Below, piece by piece: positions 46,759-57,600 of a stretch of 64,000 nucleotides of DNA. The translations under genes were made by a program, and so were the position numbers. Each line of letters opens with the position of its first letter. The stretch's first letter is position 1. The stretch is from NCBI RefSeq assembly GCF_905220415.1, contig NC_059542.1, positions 5,208,001 to 5,272,000 of the forward strand, in the 5' to 3' direction. Source of the stretch: Colias croceus (taxonomy: Eukaryota; Arthropoda; Insecta; Lepidoptera; Pieridae). The notes below the pieces were generated by a model that ran no database searches, was not told the DNA's origin, and saw nothing but the letters and a program-made list of their open reading frames with translations.

Positions 46759-47172
46759 ATGGAACTGCTTGATGTTATGAAAAGTTTAACCATTAAAAAT
46801 GCGCGTCAAGAAAATGATCACAATTTTTTCAAATCCATTGCTGCCAATGTAGATGGTGTTTCTACAGAAATAGTTTATGCTGATTACACTGATAAAATTA
46901 TGCTTATTGTTTCTCAGTATCAAAAAATTGGTAGTATGTTAATGATACAAAAAGACCAAGTGCACAGTCCATTAGGTACCAATGATATTTATACAACAAA
47001 AGTTATTTTTGGTGCTTCAGGAGAAGAACAACAAGTAGCTGCAAGACATCTGGCAGAAGCAATTGAAATCAATAAACCTCTTTGCATATTTATAAACTTG
47101 AAGTCATATGATATAGAAACAGTAAAAGCTTGCAGGGACATTATTCTAGAATTGAAAAAAGAAGATAAGTAG
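46759..47172 (+). CDS. PSMG3: Proteasome assembly chaperone 3 (PSMG3/PAC3-like)
   Basis: An uninterrupted frame of 137 residues with stop TAG. The first half has 'NVDGVSTEIVYADYTDKIMLIVSQYQKIGSM', then 'TTKVIFGASGEEQQVAARHLAEAI' and the final helix 'SYDIETVKACRDIILELK', matching the order and spacing of animal PSMG3 (human ~122 residues). PSMG3 pairs with PSMG4 in the cytosol to help assemble the proteasome alpha ring; that role is family knowledge. The start context is A-rich (aaaaatATGG), and the ATG follows an acceptor by about 15 bases. The stop codon is followed after only two bases by the GPN2 ATG, so both are probably on one mRNA. Sequence conservation in this family is low, hence the moderate confidence. 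Confidence 0.8.
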   Translation: MELLDVMKSLTIKNARQENDHNFFKSIAANVDGVSTEIVYADYTDKIMLIVSQYQKIGSMLMIQKDQVHSPLGTNDIYTTKVIFGASGEEQQVAARHLAEAIEINKPLCIFINLKSYDIETVKACRDIILELKKEDK

Positions 47173-47174
47173 GC

Positions 47175-48071
47175 ATGTCGAAGTGTGAAAATAAATTTAA
47201 AACTGTTCAGAAATATTATGGACAGTTGGTTATTGGACCACCAGGGGCAGGCAAAACAACATACTGTAATGAAATGTCCAAGGTACTGAGAAAGCTTGAC
47301 AGAAAAGTGATAATAGTCAACCTAGATCCAGCTAATGATAACATAACCTATCAACCTGGTATAGATATTCGTGAATTAATTCATTTAGAGGATGTAATGG
47401 CAGAATATAAGTTAGGACCCAATGGTGCTTTACTTTATTGCATAGAATATTTGGAGAAAAATATTGACTGGCTATTAGATAAAATAAAGGGAGAACATTC
47501 AACAAATTTTATTTTTGATTTACCAGGTCAAGTTGAACTTTATAGTCATCATGAGTCCTTGAGTAACATTTTTACAAAGTTAACCAGTCTTGCTAACCTT
47601 CAATTATGTGTAGTTCACCTCATTGATTCTCACCACTGTTCAGATGCTGCCAAATTTATATCAGCATTGATGTTGTCCTTAAATGCTATGTTAAAAATAG
47701 GCCTTCCACATATCAATTTACTAACTAAAATAGATTTGCTCAAAAAACATTCAGATAAGTTACAGTTTGGAATTGATTTTTATACAGAAGTTTTGGATTT
47801 GAATTATTTACTTGAAAGTTTGGACTCAGATATGTTTACAAGCAAGTACAAGAAGTTAAATGGTGCATTAATTTCCATTATTGAAGATTACAGTTTGGTA
47901 ACATTCCAATTGATTAATATGTACCAAGAAGAAAGTTTAATCAAGATTAAGAATTTAGTTGATAAGACAAATGGTTATGTATTTAAAGCAGAGGAAGGAA
48001 GACATATTAACAGTATGCTAGCCTGTGCTATGGGGGTACCAGATAATAGTAATGTGTACAGTGACTTTTAG
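47175..48071 (+). CDS. GPN2: GPN-loop GTPase 2
   Basis: A single-exon frame of 298 residues. It has the P-loop 'GPPGAGKTT' (residues ~22-30), 'NLDPAND' (G2 region), the family-defining Gly-Pro-Asn in 'YKLGPNGAL', the G3 'DLPGQVEL' and the G4 'LTKIDLL'. The length fits GPN2 (about 300). GPN proteins act in nuclear import and assembly of RNA polymerase II and III; this is family knowledge. The ATG lies 2 bases after the PSMG3 stop. No canonical AATAAA is seen between the stop and the foldback element at 48133; the nearest are an AATAAA inside the element at 48506 and an ATTAAA beyond it at 51402. Confidence 0.95.
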   Translation: MSKCENKFKTVQKYYGQLVIGPPGAGKTTYCNEMSKVLRKLDRKVIIVNLDPANDNITYQPGIDIRELIHLEDVMAEYKLGPNGALLYCIEYLEKNIDWLLDKIKGEHSTNFIFDLPGQVELYSHHESLSNIFTKLTSLANLQLCVVHLIDSHHCSDAAKFISALMLSLNAMLKIGLPHINLLTKIDLLKKHSDKLQFGIDFYTEVLDLNYLLESLDSDMFTSKYKKLNGALISIIEDYSLVTFQLINMYQEESLIKIKNLVDKTNGYVFKAEEGRHINSMLACAMGVPDNSNVYSDF

Positions 48072-48132
48072 TGATTACAATAACATTGTATTGTATCTTA
48101 TATAAGCTCCTAAAGGTGTAACAATGAATTAG

Positions 48133-51100
48133 GTGTGCGTTACCCAGGCAAAATGTTTTGCTTTAGAGAGATGAGACTTAAACAAATAATTAGTGTATCA
48201 TGAGGAGCAATTTGTTTACTAATAGCAAAATTTGTTTGAATTGTAGTTTTTAAGTTATTTAAGAAAAACAAATTTTGCTGGAGTAACGTTTGAAACGTTA
48301 CCCAGGCAAAATCGTCTTTCAAAAATTAGTTTCAGCACGGAACCAAATACATGAATAGATAGCTTTTGTTGAGTAGTAAATGTTTATAAATAGCAAAATT
48401 TGTGTGTGGTATAGTTCTTTAGTTATTTAAGATTTTGCTGCGGTAACGTTTTGGGATTTCCCAGATCTCGAAAACGGCTCAACGCAGAAGTTTGAAAAAA
48501 ATACCAATAAAAGACCTTAATTTGTTTAAATTTGTTTAATCATTAGTTTTTGATTTGGTTGACGTAAACCAATGTAATTAAATGGTTTCAAAAATCAGAA
48601 GAAGCGGGTTTACATGTAAACCAATACACTTATAACCAAATAAACAGCTGTAAAAAATACCCGTGGTTCGACGCTTGTTTACAGCAGACATTTTAGATTT
48701 CATACTTTACACGTTAAGAAGATAAAAACAAATTTGATTTATTTTAGACTGGTCGTACTTTAGCGATCGAATACGCAGTTCCCATAACATTAAGAAACAT
48801 GGCATACTTTAAACAAATTAAAATGATTCATGAAAATTCTTTCCTGTTAATTTCAGCCTTGAATTACGGCTCTAATGAAAGTTATCTCAAAAACAAGAAT
48901 ATGTCAGCAATTCTCTAATAAGCCGACCAAATTGAAAAGGTCACGTAAAAGCGACTGCACCGTACGTACGGGTAATCTTCGCAAATTAGCAGCTTGGTAA
49001 CCGATGTTTTGTACAGTTAAGCAGAAAAACGTTATTCGTGAAGCCGATTTTTTAATATTTTTTAAGTGCAGTACCAACTACCATATTACACAATTTTTAC
49101 TAGTTAATAAAAGTGTAATATCATAGTGTATAATTTATAGTGTGATTTAAAACAATACAAACATATATACATGTAGCTATATTTTTAGTACTTAATTTGT
49201 TGTTTCTGTTAAACCAAATGTTTTATTTTGATACCACAACGCAAAGCCACGCTAAAAACGTTTTAACGTTCTTGATGCTAGTCAGAGCAGCGCGCATCGC
49301 TGTGTGCAATGCAACGCAACAGCTATATGCCTTGTCTTACTTACTCTTTAGCTGTGAGTAGTTGAGTACGCTCTATCTATGGGTACGCTAGCTCCGACCG
49401 AACCAATGAAACAATCAGTCGTGAACCAAGTGTTTTGGAGAGAAGTGCTTGTGGTTTATGTGTGTGTGTACGACGACGTCTTTGAACGATGTGAGTATTA
49501 AATGTTTTTATTTTACAGTACAGTTGTGTTTCAGTATGAAGTAAAAATAATTAAAAATCATTAAAAAATAAACGATTTATTTTAAAAATTAAAATAAATT
49601 AAAATATTCAAGTTAGACCATAGGAAACGTTATATTCCAATTAGACCTTTTACCCTTACCCTTTTCTATTAAGTATTACACTTAATAATACGAGATAATC
49701 GGAAAAAATAAATATTTTTTCAAGCAAGTCGTAAACAAGTAAACAAATGGCGGCCATTTTGTGTCGATCACTATAATATTGTTATTGTTTTTGAAGTGAA
49801 TCTTTATTCTTTTCATATCCAATGGGCATAATAATCATTAAGATAATATTTGCTCGATTATTGTGCAGGAACCATTGAGTTAATAAACTTATTTATACCA
49901 GAATAACAAAAAATATTTTCAACACGCTTTGTTTACATGTTTGAACCGTGCCGCTAGAGAAAAAATACAGAAATTACCAATGACCTATTATACTAGTAGA
50001 CGCGGCATACGCCAACATCATTGCACTAAAAAACAGCGTAATTAATACATACCTACTTACTAACGCATTATCACCAATACAGTTGTTCTCTCTTTCACTC
50101 TCACGCACGAGACATAATACATGTCTCACTCATGTACTTCGTAATAACAACTGCCGATTAAAATACAAAAAGAACGTCCAGCCACGACGCTGAATGGTGC
50201 GTGACTAAGTGAAACTCGGGCACTTACCTGAGTTTTTTCTTGCCAAAATAGAGAGCGGGTAACGTATCTAGCTCTTTTATATATCATAGGAAATTACGTA
50301 ATATTTTCACTTACCGACTTGAATCTTTACATACATCCTCATTAATGGTATTATATTTAATACACACAAACAGTTTTGACATGGTTTTAGCATCACAATA
50401 CACACAAACAAAGATAATTTTGATTCACTTCCGACGCCATGACGTATAGTGCGTTTCACCGAATAGTACCTAAAAACTTTTGTATTCAACTGTACTAACA
50501 AAACATCTATATTATCCTGTTCATTTCAGATGGTTGCGCTTATGTATGGTGCGGTCGCTTTTATGTGACCTTTTCAATTTGGTCGGCTCATTAGAGAATT
50601 GCTGACATAATCTTGTTTTTGAGATAACTTTCATTAGAGCCGTAATTCAAAGCTGCAATTAACAGGAAGGAATTTTCAGGAATCATTTTAATTTGTTTAA
50701 AGTATGCCATGTTTCTTAATGTTATGGGAACTGCGTATTTGATCGCTAAAGTACGACCAGTCTAAAATAAATCAAATTTGTTTTTATCTTCTTAATGTGT
50801 AAAGTATGAAATCTAATATTTCTGATGTAAACAAGCGTCGAACCACGGGTATTTTTTACAGCTGTTTATTTGGTTATAAGTGTATTGGTTTACATGTAAA
50901 CCCGCTTCTTCTGATTTTTGAAACCATTTAATTACATTGGTTTACGTCAACCAAATCAAAAACTAATGATTAAACAAATTTAAACAAATTAAGGTCTTTT
51001 ATTGGTATTTTTTTCAAACTTCTGCGTTGAGCCGTTTTCGAGATCTGGGAAATCCCAAAACGTTACCGCAGCAAAATCTTAAATAACTAAAGAACTATAC

Positions 51101-51376
51101 CACACACAAATTTTGCTATTTATAAACATTTACTACGCAACAAAAGCTATCTATTCATGTATTTGGTTCCGTGCTGAAACTAATTTTTGAAAGACGATTT
51201 TGCCTGGGTAACGTTTCAAACGTTACTCCAGCAAAATTTGTTTTTCTTAAATAACTTAAAAACTACAATTCAAACAAATTTTGCTATTAGTAAACAAATT
51301 GCTCCTCATGATACACTAATTATTTGTTTAAGTCTCATCTCTCTAAAGCAAAACATTTTGCCTGGGTAACGCACAC
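48133..51376. mobile_element. 3.2-kb foldback (long-TIR) element with 9-bp target duplication
   Basis: It starts GTGTGCGTTACCCAGGCAAA and ends with the complement. Arms of about 0.84 kb (48133 to ~48975 and ~50540 to 51376) are near-identical inverted copies. A perfect 9-bp repeat ATGAATTAG flanks it (48124-48132 and 51377-51385), the length seen in Foldback and Mutator-like elements. The unpaired centre (~48976-50539) has no recognised transposase. It sits between GPN2 and SWI5. Confidence 0.88.
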
Positions 51377-51547
51377 ATGAATTAGTTAGGGATACTTTTA
51401 TATTAAAGAATCGTTTATAATAAAAAATATATTGATAGTGTATGTACCTGCTTGTTTTATTGTACCTACAAAAATTTAACACAAAAGTGAGAAAACAGAA
51501 TTAATAGTGTGTCTTAATATAATATATGTACTATACTTTGGTTACAG

Positions 51548-51766
51548 ATGTCTATAAGCAGGCAAGAGGTTTATAATAAATTATTGGAGGAAGAAATGAA
51601 AATAGATAAACTCTTGATAAATGAAACTGATAAAAAAATAAAAGTCAAATTGTTGCATCAGTATAATAATATTAAAGATGCAACTCAAATAGTCATCAAT
51701 CACTTAGCAAATCTGGAGGAAACAACAATTACCGATATTCATAAAAGATTAAATTTGAATGAATAA
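51548..51766 (+). CDS. SWI5: DNA repair protein SWI5 homologue
   Basis: A frame of 72 residues, with a predicted N-terminal coiled coil ('EVYNKLLEEEMKIDKLL') and the conserved C-terminal Swi5 block 'LLHQYNNIKDATQIVINHLA' followed by 'TITDIHKRLNLNE'. The pattern LHxYNxIKDxxQ...LA...T is diagnostic. Swi5 with Sfr1 stabilises Rad51/Dmc1 filaments in homologous recombination (family knowledge). The length is close to that of yeast Swi5 (85) and much shorter than human. The ATG follows directly after an acceptor 'ttggttacag', so the mRNA has an upstream untranslated exon, possibly shared with PSMG3-GPN2. AATAAA overlaps the stop (51762) and recurs at 51766. Confidence 0.82.
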   Translation: MSISRQEVYNKLLEEEMKIDKLLINETDKKIKVKLLHQYNNIKDATQIVINHLANLEETTITDIHKRLNLNE

Positions 51767-51771
51767 ATAAA

Positions 51772-54619
51772 ACAACACATAAAAATGGAACCTTTTATTT
51801 GAAGACAAATACAACTCTTTACAATTTAATTTCGTCCAATAGTTTAATGTTCATAAAGTAAAACAGTAATGAACTTTGTTTTAACATCTTTCTAACAGCA
51901 AGTTTATAATTTAAGTTATAAGTGTTTTCAAAAAGCCACAGTTCCATGTTGCTACTCAATTACGAAAAAGGTATGAATATGACGAATACTTCTAATATAT
52001 TTTATATGTTGACAAATATTAAGTGACCGTTGTCAGCAAATAAGTTTATAAGATGGATTTAAAGGTATACTGTTGAATATTCTAAAACTATACGGAATAT
52101 TGGTTTTAAGATAAAAATAAAAACTACTTCCTTCTCGGAATCAGCGCTAATATTATAACATTTTGAAATATTATATGTGACATTTAAACATTTAAGCAGC
52201 ACACATACGGTACATTAACATAAAAGGAAATTTTATTATACAATTTCCGTAAGATTAAAAGTTTGTTGTAAATAGTGCCCATTAGTTATAAACCGTCTAA
52301 TCTTATACATGCATCCCATGAAATATAACCGTCCCCACTAAACATGCTTTTGACGTTACACAATTCTCTTAATAAAATGAAATTACATTGAAGTTAAAAT
52401 TCTAACTCTACAATATTGTGTTTATGAATAAGCAAGCAATAATATATAAATGTTTATATAAGTTTGCGTCGTGCGTAACGACTGCTAGCTACTCGCGAGG
52501 GGGCGGCGCGGTTGCGTGCCGCCCGCCGCCCGCCGGCCGCTCGCCGTACGAGCTATTCCGATCGCTTCTGCGACGGATATAAAGTCTGTTGCGTAATTAC
52601 ATTATACTTTGTTTGGCGATCACTTATAACGACCGTATCGTCGCAATGTATATTTTCGACTTGTTCTGATCATATTGTGTCCTTTGTTAAAATCAATATG
52701 TTATTCTGGCAACATATTTGTCTCCGTTCCGGCCAGGGAATAAAGCGTTCCAAATTGTAAAGTCTTCATTAGTTCCATTCTCTATTGGTGTCAACTGTTT
52801 AGTACTTTACAGGTATTACGAACGTTTTCATTGGATAATATGGAATGTTGCTTTGAGATGTTAACAGTTTTATTCACCAATCGAGTAAACGATAAGACTT
52901 TGTCTTATGTGTTTCTTGTAAGTCATTCCAGCTAAATTTAAGTATAACAATATAACAAATTTACAAAAATACATATAAATTGAAGAACATTCGCAGTTTT
53001 GAGATTCCTAAAATGCATATAAATATATCACTAACAACTCTACGATATTCTATCGAAATAATACCCTATAGGATGTGGAAAACTCAACACGCGAATGTTC
53101 TTTCAGTTCCATTAAAGGTCTAGCGTTAGACTTATATCTATAAGTTTCAGACTCGTTTCAGGCAGTCCCACAGACTAATTTTCAAAGCACCAACCATCAA
53201 TCAATAAATGCGATTTTTTAATCCTAATTTCATCATCCTCCTACCACTATGTTATCAAATGTCCGACAAACAAGTGCATATGAAAATAGTATATCAAAAG
53301 ATATTGGGAGGACAAAATTTTCAACAACTGTAACAATATACGCAATATCGTTGTAACATGCTTATGCATAAAAGATCCATATATTATGCAATTTCTTATC
53401 CGTGCATTAAAGGCACGTATTTTAACAAATAATAGTTTATTGCTCATAATTCGCAGGAGTATGTTACAACAATACATTTACAGAACAATCTCACATTCAT
53501 TCAATAACGCCTAAATATACACCAAGATTTCCTAAAAACAAGTCTGAATACATAAGGTTTAATCTATGAAATCGATTTGTAAAGAAACAGATTTTTTTAT
53601 CATCGATATATATATAAAAAAGGAGAATATTTTAATCGTTAAACAATATTTGTAATATGGAATCAAGGCTTATACAATGCACATAGGTTATAGAGTAGGT
53701 ATATAAATAACAATCATACAATTTGTAGGTGTAAAAGTGAATCAACCGATAACATTATATGTTACAAATAATATTTTATTTAATGATAAGAAAAAATATA
53801 ATATTTATTGTTATATAATTTATAATGGATTTCATAGACCAAACCGAGCTTAAAAATAAGACATTTTGGTAAATTGTAAATATACTATGTGTAAATAAAT
53901 AATGCCGACTCAGTTATTCATATGCTAAAATAAACACATTACCTACTAAGTCATATCACTTTTAATAAAACATGACTTAAGAATCAACTTGATAATTTAA
54001 ATATATATTCACTAAATATCACTTGTCACGTAATGGATGTCGAGGCGTTTATCTTTTTTAAAGACAATCTATACACCTCAAAAAGCTAATGACTCGTTAT
54101 TTTGTCACTTTTGAAACGGATATTTTTTTATTGTATAGCTCTCGTCACAATATTAGACAAAACACCCTGAGCGTAAAGTCGTGTTCGGATAAAAGCGTTA
54201 AAATTCGCTCTTTTTGTCAGATTCTCTTCGAAATTACGATTAATTTAACACTAAATGTGTCGAATTAATATAAAATCAGTCTCAACATCGGGAAGTCTTT
54301 TAGATGTTTAGGCACGTATACTTTAGTGTCAACTTATCGGCAACAATATTAATTCTTATACCATTGTAATGTTACATTGCTAAATTACGAGATACGTGCT
54401 ATCTTACTGCAATAGTGTTGCCCAAAACCGGTGTCTTAGTATATTGTTCTGGCTAAGGCCAGGTATTGTTTTTACAACTCGAGATGAAACAAGTCAATTG
54501 TAATGATCATTGGCATTACAAAACCTACAGAACTACAGAAAAAGACGAAATAAATATAGTATGCTATAAAAAGACTGTAAATAAATACATAATAATTACC
54601 TCGTTAAAATAAAAATAAT
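51772..54619 (-). other. Convergent 3' region; probable long FAM120A 3' UTR
   Basis: No coding exon seen. A minus-strand AATAAA at 51794-51799 would allow a ~2.8-kb 3' UTR for the FAM120A-like gene, ending next to SWI5. A conspicuous GC-rich patch (52496-52560, with gcggcgcgg and gccgcccgccg) lies inside. The rest is AT-rich and free of recognisable transposons, which also suits a UTR. Confidence 0.5.
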
Positions 54620-57600
54620 TTAATTAGAAACAGGCGCGTCACCCTGACCAATATGTTCCTTATCAGAGATATTAGTTTGCTCCGCCACCTAAAATAAATT
54701 GGAATAGGTCATCAATAGATACTTGAGGATTAATCGGAATGGTCTTGCAGGTTTTATATTACGTATGCTGAAATTTGATATTCATTCTGATGTCACCTTG
54801 TTCTTATCAAGCGGCCCATTGGCTTCCAAGGATTGAGCCACATCAGCCTTCCCAGCGCTCTTCTTTTTACCCTTCCCCATGGTTTTCTTGGCATTTTTTC
54901 CAGTCTTTGTTTTTTGTTGCTGTGCTCCTGTAGAATATATAATTGTTAATAGGTATATTGTGTATGACTTGTCTCGCTCGCTTAATTCACATGAGATTAT
55001 TCTCCAAAGTGCATGGTACCTTCGGCGTCATTGTCTAAAACATTGTTGTCTTCGTGCGGGCTTCCATCGTCGGCTGGAGGACTCATCTCGTCAGATCTCA
55101 CTGTTCTCCTGGAAAGAAAATATTGAATGTTTAAATATTAAACATATTATATATATACAATATTTTGTGTTCATGATTAGATTTATATTGCATCTGTATT
55201 AAAAATAAAATTAAATACCCAACAATTTATGCATTCATCCTTAAGGTTCATCCGTAAGTTGAATATGTAATTGGTATCAGTTCACCCAGTCAAAAGTTCT
55301 GTGGTAACAATACCAATAAAAACAATATAATATAAAAATAGTCAAATTGTGAACCTCCTTTTGAAGTCTGTGACCACAAAGCAGATACAAAGCAGAGATG
55401 CTGTAGGCAATGTTGCCTTGATGCCATCAGTGTTGTCCTGACATTCTAGTTTAAGCTATTCAAGCGATTCTAGGTGGCGGTAATGGCAGTGCATTGCGTA
55501 ACGTCCGGTGATCAACCTTCTGTCCTACCAGACCGACCGTAAGCGGACTTGCGCGGACTTGGTCACACCCACAGGCGACACCGGTTCTTATAGGAACGGC
55601 GAATTGCCATTCAAACCTCTTTTATATGTTCTGTGGTATAGACTCACCCATTAACCGTGAGCGTGGCAGGTCGCGCGGGTTCGTCAGTGTCGCGTCTCGC
55701 GCGCCGCGCCCGCCCCCCGCGCGCCGCCTGCACCGCGCCGCGCCCGCGCCCGCGGCCCCGCCCGCCGCGCCACCCGCGCCCGCTGTACGCGTTGCGCGGC
55801 GGCGGCGTGTAGCCCACGTAGCTCACCTGACACAATAGTATTACATAATAATTGATCGATAAATTATAACAACTCTTTTTAGCATATCAAACTCAAACTC
55901 AAACATTTATTTATTCAATTAAGGTACAAGTCCGAGACGGGCCGCAGACCGCAAACTGCAACCGCAAACTGCAAGCGACAGCACTTGTTTCTATGAACAT
56001 CTATGAAATTGATTCCAAGCGCGGCGACACTGCTGCCTGCAGACGCAACGCGCAGCGATTCATAGATGTTCATAGAAACAAGTGGTGTCGCTTGCAGTTT
56101 GCTGTTGCAGTTTGCGGTCTGCGGCCCGTCTCGGACTTGTGCCTTTAGACTACTTTTAGTAGCACTTTCGAATCGTCATTACATAAGTATTTTTAAAATT
56201 TACCACCGATTCGGAAAGCAGTATCTATAGAGAAGAACCGACAAGATAATATGTCAAATAATATGTAAAATCATGTCAATATTACATAATCTGTAACTTT
56301 TATCTAACTACATAATATATCATCCGTAAAACTACAGAATATATAAATATATCTTTTTAAAGATAAGAACACACTTCTGAAACAGATTGAATTGAATTGA
56401 ATGCTATAAAAAAATAAATATTAATTTTACACCTAAAGTGTAACATCAGGCAAACAGGGACATTAGCAACGAGGAATGAAACTCGGATATGAACATTATG
56501 GTTGTTTGTAATGTTGGTGGCATTCATACATTTTTGAAAATTTATTTAATTTTTCAACACAGTTAAGAAAGACAACAAAGTTAAGTCATTTCAAAAATCA
56601 GTCAATATTAGCAATTTATCTAAATCACCTGTGGGTATCGTGTAGCGCGTGGTGGATAGCTGCCTCCTCCCCACTGTCCCACAACAACGCCGGCGATCTC
56701 TAGCCTCGCACCACGACCACGCCCACGCCAACCGAGCGGCTCACCAACCACGCCCACTAGAGGGAGTGGGGGCATAGCGAACTCCACTTCTAGACCCTCC
56801 AGTATAGCTTTTCTCATACGCTCCACCTAAGATTGATAGTTAAATGTACTTATAATAAAACTGTTACAAAATACATCATAGAACAAAATACAGTTAATAT
56901 TTTTACACAAAACAGCCATTACAATTATATTTATTTTGTTGAATAACATGGAGATGTAGTCTATGTCCTTTCTCGGGTAACAAAATATCTCCATACCAAA
57001 TTTCATGAAAAATGGTTCAGTAGTTTAGGTGCGATTGAGTAACAGACAGACAGAGTTACTTTCACATTTATAGTATTATTATATTATATAATTATATAAG
57101 TATGGATTACCTTGTCTTTTTTTACCTTAAACCTAAATGTTATACCTAACAAGAGAGCCAGAGCCTCATTAAATTTGTGGAACAAAGGTGAAATAATTAT
57201 TTTATATGTATCACCAACCTTAACAACAGTATCCAGGTGGTTATCACAGAGCTGCGCGAGATGCTTGCAATGGTTAGCGCGGTGCAGGTTGCGCTGCAGC
57301 AGCTTGCCGTCGAAGTACAGCCACGGCGCGGCCACGAGCCACGGCACGGGCGCGCCGCACGCGTCGTTAGCGAGCAGGGCGGCTTCAGCGCCGGCCATTA
57401 CTAGCGCGCCGAGTTGCACGCCGCGGGAGCTTATGCCGTTCACCTGGTATTGTTATGTTTCATACTATAGTGGAATATTTATTATATTGAGCAATATGTA
57501 AGGAAAGAAATGCACATGTAAGTTTATATCAATATGTAAATTTCAGTGATACTAATAAAACAAAGATTTAATAATTTATGGAAGTAGAAGAATAAGTTAA

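Noticed and set aside
48140..51369. Two identical 60-codon frames on opposite strands
   Set aside because: They lie at mirror positions in the two arms of the foldback element, so identity follows from the inverted repeat and is not evidence for a protein.
55626..55838. Plus-strand frame rich in Ala/Arg/Pro
   Set aside because: Antisense shadow of the GC-rich FAM120A exon 15; the minus-strand frame has proper splice sites and phase.
57112..57501. Plus-strand 129-codon frame
   Set aside because: Antisense to FAM120A exon 13 in a GC-rich segment; no start context or family resemblance.
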